Origin: Prevotella sp. CAG:732
Lineage (GTDB): Bacteria > Bacteroidota > Bacteroidia > Bacteroidales > Bacteroidaceae
Reading direction: 5' to 3'
DNA length: 7,571 nucleotides
NCBI GenBank assembly: GCA_000436035.1
Contig: FR893187.1
Coordinates: 1-7,571 of the forward strand
The translations under genes and the position numbers were made by a program. The notes under the pieces were generated by a model. It was given only the letters and a program-made list of their open reading frames with translations. It was not told the origin of the DNA and ran no database searches. This document shows, piece by piece, positions 1 through 6,200 of the stretch; positions within the stretch are counted from its first letter, which is position 1, and every line of letters begins with the position of its first letter.

Positions 1-1385
1 TCCAAGTGGAGCTCACCCATACCAGAGATGATTGTCTGACCGCTCTGCTCGTCTGTACGAACTGTGAAGGTTGGATCCTCCTCAGCCAACTTAGCGAGAC
101 CATTATCCATCTTAGCGATGTCAGCCTGGCTCTTAGGCTCAACGGCGATAGAGATCACAGTGTCAGGGAATGTCATAGACTCCAAAACGATTGGATGATC
201 CTCATCACAGAGTGTATCACCAGTGCGAATATCCTTGAAACCTACACCTGCACCGATATCACCAGCGTCGATAGACTCCATTGGGATTTCCTGCTTAGAG
301 TTCATTTGGAACAAACGGCTGATACGCTCGCGCTTGCCAGAACGTGGGTTGTAAACATAAGAACCTGCAACAACCTTACCAGAGTAAACACGGAAGAACA
401 CCAAGCGGCCCATGAATGGGTCAGTTGCAATCTTAAATGCAAGAGCAGATGTTGGCTCATCCTCAGATGGCTTACGATCCTCTTCTTCGTCAGTTTCGGG
501 GTTTGTACCAACAATATTTGGAGTATCCATTGGTGAAGGCAAGAATGCACATACATAGTCAAGCAATGGCTGAACACCCTTGTTCTTGTAAGAAGAACCG
601 AGCAACATTGGGCAGCATTCCATAGCGCAGCATCCCTTACGGATAGCAGCAAGAAGCATCTCCTCAGGAATATCCTTGCCATCGAGATAGAGTTCCATAA
701 CCTCATCATCGAAGTTTGCAGCACCTTCAACCAACTTCTCACGCCACTCAGCAGCCTCGTCAGCCAAATCTGCAGGAATCTCTTCTACATCATATTCAGC
801 GCCCATTGTCTCATCGTGCCAAAGGATAGCCTTCATCTTGATCAAGTCAACGACACCCTTGAAGTTCTCCTCTGCGCCGATAGGAATCTGGATAGCAATT
901 GGATTAGCACCCAAGATATCCTTCATCTGCTGTACAGTCTCGAAGAAGTCTGCACCAGAACGGTCCATCTTGTTTACATAACCGATACGAGGAACATTAT
1001 ACTTATCAGCTTGACGCCATACAGTCTCAGACTGTGGCTGCACACCATCAGCAGCAGAATATGTTGCAACTGCACCATCAAGTACACGAAGCGAACGCTC
1101 AACCTCTGCGGTGAAGTCAACGTGTCCCGGAGTATCGATCAAGTTAATCTTGTAAGATTTACCAAGGTAGTTCCAATTACAAGTTGTAGCAGCAGAAGTA
1201 ATAGTGATACCACGCTCCTGCTCCTGTGCCATCCAGTCCATGGTAGCAGCACCATCGTGAACCTCACCTATCTTATGAGTTTTACCTGTATAGAACAAGA
1301 TACGCTCAGAAGTTGTTGTCTTACCGGCATCAATGTGAGCCATGATACCGATGTTACGTGTCAAATGTAAATCGCGATTTGCCAT
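1..1385 (-). CDS. fusA: Elongation factor G (EF-G), 3'-truncated by window edge
   Basis: EF-G is the cytoplasmic translational GTPase that moves tRNA and mRNA through the ribosome after peptide bond formation and helps recycle ribosomes. I read 461 uninterrupted codons from the ATG at 1385 to the window edge. The family is usually about 700 residues, so roughly 240 C-terminal residues (rest of domain III, domains IV and V) lie outside. The start MANRDLHLTRNIGIMAHIDA is typical. GTPase motifs are complete: P-loop AHIDAGKTTT at 16-25, switch I RGITI at 58-62, DTPGH at 84-88, NKMD at 138-141 and GSSYKNKG at 263-270. Domain II starts near residue 312, and the visible part ends in domain III at ISGMGELHL. 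The start is 24 bases after rpsG, so the two are probably cotranscribed. The start is preceded by an A-rich stretch, not a clear Shine-Dalgarno. A four-cysteine cluster at residues 252-258 is unusual. Identity is very secure. Confidence 0.98.
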   Translation of the reverse strand, partial: MANRDLHLTRNIGIMAHIDAGKTTTSERILFYTGKTHKIGEVHDGAATMDWMAQEQERGITITSAATTCNWNYLGKSYKINLIDTPGHVDFTAEVERSLRVLDGAVATYSAADGVQPQSETVWRQADKYNVPRIGYVNKMDRSGADFFETVQQMKDILGANPIAIQIPIGAEENFKGVVDLIKMKAILWHDETMGAEYDVEEIPADLADEAAEWREKLVEGAANFDDEVMELYLDGKDIPEEMLLAAIRKGCCAMECCPMLLGSSYKNKGVQPLLDYVCAFLPSPMDTPNIVGTNPETDEEEDRKPSEDEPTSALAFKIATDPFMGRLVFFRVYSGKVVAGSYVYNPRSGKRERISRLFQMNSKQEIPMESIDAGDIGAGVGFKDIRTGDTLCDEDHPIVLESMTFPDTVISIAVEPKSQADIAKMDNGLAKLAEEDPTFTVRTDEQSGQTIISGMGELHL

Positions 1386-1409
1386 TTTCTTTTTACCTAT
1401 TTAATTAAA

Positions 1410-1886
1410 TTAGAATCTGAAGTGAGCAAATGCACGGTTAGCCTCGGCCATACGATGCATATCTTCCTTACGCTTGAAAGCACCACCCTGGTTATTGTAA
1501 GCATCCATAATCTCAGCAGCCAACTTATCTGCCATAGTCTTACCACCGCGTTTACGAGCGAAAGCGATAAGATTCTTCATAGAGATGCTTTCCTTACGAT
1601 CAGGACGAATTTCTGTAGGAACCTGGAAGGTTGCACCACCAATACGACGGCTCTTTACCTCAACCTGAGGAGTGATGTTATCGAGAGCTTGCTTCCAAAT
1701 TTCAAGAGCAGACTTTTCCTCGTTAGCCATCTTAGCCTTTACTGTATCAAGTGCATTGTAGAAAATCTCATAAGATGTACTCTTCTTACCATCATACATC
1801 AAATGATTTACGAACTTAGAGACCTTTTGGTCATTGAAGACTGGATCTGGAAGGATCACACGCTTCTTTGGTTTTGCTTTTCTCAT
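1410..1886 (-). CDS. rpsG: 30S ribosomal protein S7 (uS7)
   Basis: This is a complete 158-residue S7, close to the family's usual 155-160. S7 nucleates assembly of the 30S head by binding the 3' major domain of 16S rRNA, and it lines the E-site/mRNA exit region. The basic N-terminus is followed by PDPVFND (14-20) and MYDGKKS (30-36). The conserved core NITPQVEVKSRRIGGATFQV spans about 70-89, and the C-terminal signature HRMAEANRAFAHFRF ends the protein. The ATG at 1886 gives the expected MRKAKPKKR start and is preceded by AU-rich sequence with no Shine-Dalgarno. It sits between rpsL and fusA in the classic str operon order, after an unusually long 186-base spacer and 24 bases ahead of fusA. 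In E. coli S7 represses its own operon by binding the rpsL-rpsG spacer; whether that holds here is unknown. Confidence 0.99.
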   Translation of the reverse strand: MRKAKPKKRVILPDPVFNDQKVSKFVNHLMYDGKKSTSYEIFYNALDTVKAKMANEEKSALEIWKQALDNITPQVEVKSRRIGGATFQVPTEIRPDRKESISMKNLIAFARKRGGKTMADKLAAEIMDAYNNQGGAFKRKEDMHRMAEANRAFAHFRF

Positions 1887-2072
1887 TTTTGAATTGAAAA
1901 ATTAAAATTCTGCATGGGGCTGTTTCATTGTTCTTCAACACCCGCACCCGAGCGTTTACTCAACCTGTTACTTCTCCAGCAAAACGTTTGTTTTAGAATA
2001 AACACCGTAATTCTCGACCTTCTCCGACCGTGAATTTTCGGTTTAACATTGTCTTTGTGCGGAAATTAAGAA
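1887..2072 (-). promoter_or_regulatory. rpsL-rpsG intercistronic spacer, candidate structured RNA / S7 autoregulatory region
   Basis: This 186-base gap is about 39% G+C by my count, against about 25% for the gap upstream of rpsL. On the minus-strand RNA it holds an imperfect direct repeat (2004-2040), a small AAAAC/GUUUU hairpin (1981-1994), and the tandem CGGGTGCGGGTG (1939-1950) that could partly pair with GCCCC at 1916-1920. It also has a UGUU-GAAG-AACA hairpin (1929-1940) and an AU-rich GAATT/AATTC inverted repeat (1891-1910) just before the rpsG start. I see no TAnnTTTG promoter in it. The longest ATG reading frame is only 18 codons (2049-1993), so it does not look like a gene. By analogy with the E. 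coli str operon it may bind S7, but I cannot identify an S7 site from sequence alone. Confidence 0.4.
2004..2040 (-). repeat. Imperfect direct repeat in the rpsL-rpsG spacer
   Basis: On the plus strand ACCGTAATTCTCG (2004-2016) and ACCGTGAATTTTCG (2027-2040) differ by one inserted base and one C/T change. On the transcribed strand they read CGARAATT(C)ACGGT, starting about 24 bases apart. The 2027-2040 copy can also fold on itself as ACCG/CGGT or, with flanking bases, CCGA/TCGG. A second short repeat on the transcribed strand, GGTCGGAGAA followed by GGTCGAGAA, lies between and partly within the two copies. They could be paired protein-binding or RNA-pairing elements; chance similarity is also possible at this length. 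Confidence 0.5.
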
Positions 2073-2453
2073 TTACTTCTTAGCCTTTGGACGTTTAGCA
2101 CCGTACTTTGAACGACGCTGTGTACGGTTTGCAACACCTGCGGTATCAAGAGTACCACGAACAATGTGATAACGTACACCAGGAAGGTCCTTTACACGAC
2201 CACCGCGAACCAACACGATTGAGTGCTCTTGCAAGTTATGACCCTCTCCTGGGATGTAAGAGTTAACCTCCTTAGAGTTTGTCAAACGAACACGGGCAAC
2301 TTTACGCATTGCCGAATTAGGCTTCTTTGGAGTTGTTGTATAGACACGGACACACACACCACGACGCTGAGGACATGAATCCAAAGCTGGTGACTTGCTC
2401 TTGTCAACCAAAACTCGTCTGCCTTTTCTTACTAACTGTGAAATAGTAGGCAT
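2073..2453 (-). CDS. rpsL: 30S ribosomal protein S12 (uS12)
   Basis: This is a complete 126-residue S12; the family is usually 123-140. S12 sits at the 30S decoding centre beside helices 18, 27 and 44 of 16S rRNA and helps control accuracy. The protein opens MPTISQLVRKGR and carries the conserved TTTPKKPNSAMRK segment (39-51). RGGRVKDLPGVRYHIVRGTLD follows from about 83, and a basic tail RSKYGAKRPKAKK closes it. The residues classically mutated in streptomycin resistance are lysines here (K43 and K88), so this allele looks wild type. Asp89, the residue methylthiolated in E. coli S12, is present. It is the first gene of an rpsL-rpsG-fusA unit, with its own promoter about 80-90 bases upstream. 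No Shine-Dalgarno precedes the ATG; the upstream sequence is nearly all A and T. Confidence 0.99.
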   Translation of the reverse strand: MPTISQLVRKGRRVLVDKSKSPALDSCPQRRGVCVRVYTTTPKKPNSAMRKVARVRLTNSKEVNSYIPGEGHNLQEHSIVLVRGGRVKDLPGVRYHIVRGTLDTAGVANRTQRRSKYGAKRPKAKK

Positions 2454-2503
2454 AATTTTACTTTTTAAATTTATATATTATTTTGTTATTATCTAATTTC
2501 CAC

Positions 2504-2527
2504 AAAGCCACTATATCCAAGGGCTTT
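2504..2527 (-). promoter_or_regulatory. Hairpin at the predicted 5' end of the rpsL leader
   Basis: The arms AAAGCC (2504-2509) and GGCTTT (2522-2527) give a 6-bp stem with a 12-base loop. On the minus-strand RNA the stem begins within about ten bases of the transcription start expected from the promoter at 2537-2544. It is the only GC-containing stem I see in the otherwise A/U leader of about 80 bases. It could stabilise the mRNA 5' end or be a ribosomal-protein target. In the plus direction it ends in a T run like a terminator, but no plus-strand gene leads into it. Confidence 0.45.
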
Positions 2528-2536
2528 TTCGGGGTG

Positions 2537-2569
2537 CAAAGTTACGACTTTTTCGTGAAATTACCTAAA
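2537..2569 (-). promoter_or_regulatory. Bacteroidetes-type promoter for rpsL-rpsG-fusA
   Basis: On the minus strand TAACTTTG (2544-2537) is a perfect match to the Bacteroidetes -7 element TAnnTTTG. TTTA (2569-2566), 21 bases upstream, is a three-of-four match to the -33 element TTTG. Transcription would begin near 2530-2535, giving a leader of roughly 80 bases before the rpsL ATG at 2453. The extended sequence GTAACTTTGCACC is almost identical to that of the DUF3467 promoter. Confidence 0.75.
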
Positions 2570-2639
2570 TAAATAAAAAGCATTTTTTGCTTAAGTATGA
2601 TTTTTAACAAAATATAACCTACCGATACAAACTTTCATT

Positions 2640-2664
2640 AAAAAACAGAGAACTTTTAGTTGTT
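2640..2664 (-). terminator. Possible weak terminator after the DUF3467 gene
   Basis: About 30 bases beyond the DUF3467 stop the minus-strand RNA could form a short stem. AACAACT (2664-2658) pairs with AGT and then UGUU (about 2655-2644), with a UCUC bulge, and six U residues follow (2645-2640). The stem is short, AU-rich and bulged, so termination may be partial or absent. If so, some transcripts would read on into rpsL. Confidence 0.25.
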
Positions 2665-2694
2665 AATCTAGTTTTAGTGAAGCATATATTCTAT

Positions 2695-3024
2695 TTAAGC
2701 TTTACCTTTTGGAATTGTAAAAGGAGCCAATGGTTGGTTCATTTCTTCACTGAGGCGAATTTTTCCAAAAGTCTGCTCATAGTTGGCAATGTTATCTTGC
2801 AATGCCTGCAAAAGTCGCTTTGCATGTTCTGGTGCCATAATAACTCGACTCTTAATTTGAGGTTGTGGCATACCTGGAAGTACACACGCAAAATCGAGGA
2901 TGACATCTGAACTAGAATGAGTAATGAGAGCAAGGTTAGAATATGTTCCTTGTACTACGATTGGGTCTATTCCCATCTGGAACTGACCCTGTTCTTTTTT
3001 TTTGTTATTATCTTCCATATTCAT
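2695..3024 (-). CDS. DUF3467 family small protein of unknown function
   Basis: The gene encodes 109 residues, the usual size for this family. I recognise the DUF3467 pattern. A charged N-terminus rich in Lys and Asn is followed by GTYSN (26-30), a hydrophobic strand segment ending in DF (44-45), then SRVIMAPEHAKRLLQAL (59-75), which continues as a likely amphipathic helix to NYEQTFGKI (81-89). No signal peptide, membrane segment or catalytic motif is visible, so it is probably cytoplasmic. ATG at 3024 is the first in-frame start; a second ATG at 3018 would remove two residues, and nothing decides between them. It has its own good promoter and follows a strong rpoC terminator, so it is likely transcribed separately from rpoBC. 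Its place between rpoC and rpsL is, from memory, the one it holds in other Bacteroidetes. Firmicutes carry an L7Ae-like gene in the same slot, but I see no similarity to L7Ae. Its biochemical role is unknown. Confidence 0.9.
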   Translation of the reverse strand: MNMEDNNKKKEQGQFQMGIDPIVVQGTYSNLALITHSSSDVILDFACVLPGMPQPQIKSRVIMAPEHAKRLLQALQDNIANYEQTFGKIRLSEEMNQPLAPFTIPKGKA

Positions 3025-3057
3025 TTAAGTTTATAAGGTAAAACATTAATGATGGTG

Positions 3058-3089
3058 CAAACTTACAAAAAATTAAAGAAACTAGCAAA
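3058..3089 (-). promoter_or_regulatory. Bacteroidetes-type promoter for the DUF3467 gene
   Basis: On the minus strand TTTG (3089-3086) is followed after 20 bases by TAAGTTTG (3065-3058). Both boxes match the Bacteroidetes -33 TTTG and -7 TAnnTTTG elements perfectly. The start of transcription would fall near 3051-3056, leaving a leader of about 30 bases before the ATG at 3024. It lies about 125 bases beyond the rpoC terminator, so it can drive DUF3467 independently. Confidence 0.8.
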
Positions 3090-3214
3090 TCTTTTAATAC
3101 TTATTTTGTCTTGATAATTGATTTTACCTCAAATTCATAATTTTGAGATAAAAGAAAACATTAAATTATAACAAAGATATTACTAACTTTGAAAAATGAA
3201 AAAGCAAACAAACA

Positions 3215-3250
3215 TAAAAGCCATAGATGATTTTTCACCTATGGCTTTTA
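3215..3250 (-). terminator. Intrinsic terminator downstream of rpoC
   Basis: Arms 3215-3230 and 3235-3250 pair over 16 positions around a 4-base loop, with AAAAGCCATAG facing CTATGGCTTTT. The one non-Watson-Crick position is a G-U wobble in minus-strand RNA but an A-C mismatch in plus-strand RNA, which points to use by the minus strand. It begins 23 bases after the rpoC stop, and the stem ends in UUUU followed by a U-rich stretch. It probably ends most rpoC transcription. Confidence 0.85.
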
Positions 3251-3273
3251 AATATAATAATGTGTCTATGTGC

Positions 3274-6200
3274 TTATTCACCCATTGGTGAATCTGCATA
3301 ATCCAACACGTTCTTACGATTTGCTTGCATACGCTCATACTCTTCCTTTGAACCTACTATGAGTTTCTCCCATTGACGAAGACCGGTACCAGCAGGAATC
3401 AAATGACCGCAGATAACATTTTCCTTCATTCCCTCGAGGTAATCTACCTTACCACGGATAGCAGCCTCATTCAAGACCTTTGTAGTTTCCTGGAATGATG
3501 CAGCACTCATAAAGCTCTTTGTTCCAAGGGCTGCACGAGTAATACCCTGAAGCATCTGGGTAGATGTTGCAGGAACGGCGTCACGAACCTGTACAAGTTT
3601 CAAGTCACGTCGTTTCAAACTAGAGTTCTCATCACGAAGTTTACGAGCTGTGACTATCTGACCAGGTTTCAAGTTCTCACTGTCACCAGCGTCGGTAACT
3701 ACCTTTTTACCCCAAATACGATCATTCTCCTCAGTAAAGTCAAGTTTATCCACAAGTTCTTGCTCCAAGAATGTAGTATCTCCAGGATCATCAATACGTA
3801 CCTTACGCATCATCTGACGAACGACAACCTCAAAGTGCTTATCATTGATAGCCACACCCTGAAGACGATATACGTCCTGAATCTGGTTTACGATATACTC
3901 CTGTACCGCAGTAGGACCCATAATTGCAAGAATGTCACTTGGAGTTACACTACCATCCGACAATGGGGTACCTGCTCGAACTGCATCGTGCTCCTGTACC
4001 AAAATCTGCTTAGAAAGAGATACAAGATACTTCTTCTGATCACCCGTCTTGGAAGTTACGATTATCTCACGGTTACCACGCTTTACCTTACCCATAGTTA
4101 CCTCACCATCGATTTCAGATACGACTGCAGGATTAGATGGGTTACGAGCCTCAAGAAGCTCAGTTACACGTGGAAGACCACCAGTGATATCACCAGCGCC
4201 ACCTACAGCACGAGGAATCTTAACCAACACCTCACCAGTCTTGATCGTCTGACCATCCTCTACAGCCAAGTGTCCACCTACAGGGAAGTTATAAGTACCC
4301 AACACTTCACCATTGGCATCTACAACATCACAAGAAGGAACCATAGCCTTATTCTTAGAGTCTGTGATAATCTTTTCCTCCAAGCCAGTAGTTTCATCGA
4401 CCTCTGCACGATATGTCATATCACGCTGTACATCATTGAACTTCAAGGTACCAGCATATTGGCTGACGATAACAGCATTGAATGGGTCCCACTTTGCAAT
4501 AACCGTACCCTTTTCTACAACTTCGCCCTCTTTATGATAAAGAGAAGAACCATAAGGCACATTCAATGTAGATAATACAATGTTTGTATTAGGATCAACG
4601 AAACGGATTTCAGCCAAGTGGCTTACTACCTTCTCGCACTTCACGTCATTGCCTTCTTCATCCTCTTCTACAAAAGGAACGGTGCTCAACTCATCAAACT
4701 CGATACGTGCCTTGTTCTTTGCCTCAATCTTAGCATTTGCTGCAGCATTAGAAGCAATACCACCAGCGTGGAATGTACGAAGAGTCAACTGAGTACCAGG
4801 CTCACCGATAGCCTGAGCGGCGATGACACCGACAGCCTCACCGAGCTGAACCATACGAGCAGTAGCCAAGTTACGTCCATAACACTTCATGCAGACACCC
4901 TTCTTGCTCTCGCAAGTAAGAACAGAACGAATCTCAACACTCTCGATCGGAGAATTTTCGATTGCCTTAGCCTTTGGCTCAGTGATTTCCTCACCAGCAG
5001 CAACAATCAACTCGCCAGTTGTTGGATGGATAACATCATGTACAGATACACGACCCAAGATACGCTCATATAATGAAGAAATAACCTCATCGCCATTCTT
5101 CAAAGCTGTGCAAACCAAGCCACGCAAGGTACCACAATCCTCCTCCGTGATGATCACGTCATGAGAAACGTCAACAAGACGACGAGTCAAATAACCAGCA
5201 TCGGCAGTCTTCATAGCGGTATCAGCAAGACCCTTACGAGCACCGTGAGAAGCAATGAAGTACTCCAACACAGACATACCCTCCTTAAAGTTGGAAAGGA
5301 TAGGGTTCTCGATAATCTGCGCACCTTCAGCACCAGCCTTCTGAGGCTTAGCCATCAAACCACGCATACCAGACAACTGCTTAATCTGGTCCTTAGAACC
5401 ACGGGCTCCAGAGTCAAGCATCATATATACGGCATTGAAGCCCTGGTCAGCCTCAGTCATCTCCTTCATCAAGATATTACCAAGATCGGTGTTCACGTGA
5501 GTCCAAGTATCGATTACCTGGTTGTAACGCTCCTTATTGGTAATGAAACCCATATTATAGTTGTTGGTGATTTCCTCAATCTCCTTCTGACCCTTGGCCA
5601 CGATAGCTTCCTTCTCTGGTGGGATGATGATATCGCCAAGGTTGAATGACAAACCTGCTACGTATGCCATTCGATAACCCAAGTTCTTGATACCATCGAG
5701 GAATTCACATGCCTCAGCCATACCAACAACCTTGATTACGTCAGAGATCAAACCACGAAGAGTCTTCTTTGAAATGACATCATTGAAGAATCCTACCTCA
5801 TCAGGGATAATTTGGTTGACAATCACACGACCTACAGAAGTTTCAACCATGTGCTTCACAGGCTTTCCGTCAACAACATCATTGACAACAACCTTTACCA
5901 AAGAGTGCAAATCGCAACGTCCTTCATTACGTGCAATCAAAGCCTCTTCTGGACCATAGAATGTCAATCCCTCACCCTTAGCACCTGGGCGAATCTTGGT
6001 AATATAGTAAAGACCAAGCACCATATCTTGAGAAGGCACGGTGATAGGCGCACCATTGGCAGGGTTCAAGATGTTATGGCTCTGAAGCATCAAGATCTGT
6101 GCCTCCAATACAGCCTCATTGCTCAAAGGAAGGTGAACAGCCATCTGGTCACCATCAAAGTCGGCATTGAACGCTGTACAAGCCAATGGGTGCAACTGGA

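Noticed and set aside
302..742. Minus-strand 146-codon frame overlapping fusA in another frame
   Set aside because: It is out of frame with the EF-G reading, which continues unbroken through the region, and it resembles no family.
816..1370. Plus-strand frame of 184 codons opposite the EF-G GTPase domain
   Set aside because: The opposite strand is unmistakable EF-G with intact GTPase motifs; this frame has no recognisable domain.
1993..2049. 18-codon ATG frame in the rpsL-rpsG spacer (minus), and an 8-codon one at 1928-1902
   Set aside because: Both are short enough to arise by chance in 186 bases and have no initiation signal.
2039..2454. Streptomycin-resistance allele of rpsL
   Set aside because: The usual resistance positions Lys43 and Lys88 are both lysine, so there is no sign of a resistance change.
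2504..2530. Plus-strand terminator reading of AAAGCC...GGCTTTTTC
   Set aside because: No plus-strand gene runs into it; its position at the predicted rpsL transcript start fits a leader hairpin better.
3128..3147. Inverted repeat CTCAAA/TTTGAG with 8-base loop between the rpoC terminator and the DUF3467 promoter
   Set aside because: A 6-bp AT-rich stem is expected by chance here, and nothing ties it to the promoter about 40 bases away.
3760..4575. Long plus-strand frame of 271 codons opposite rpoC
   Set aside because: It is wholly antisense to conserved beta' coding sequence, has no recognisable motif and an odd composition rich in Thr, Leu, Ser and Ile. It is a shadow of the rpoC codon pattern.
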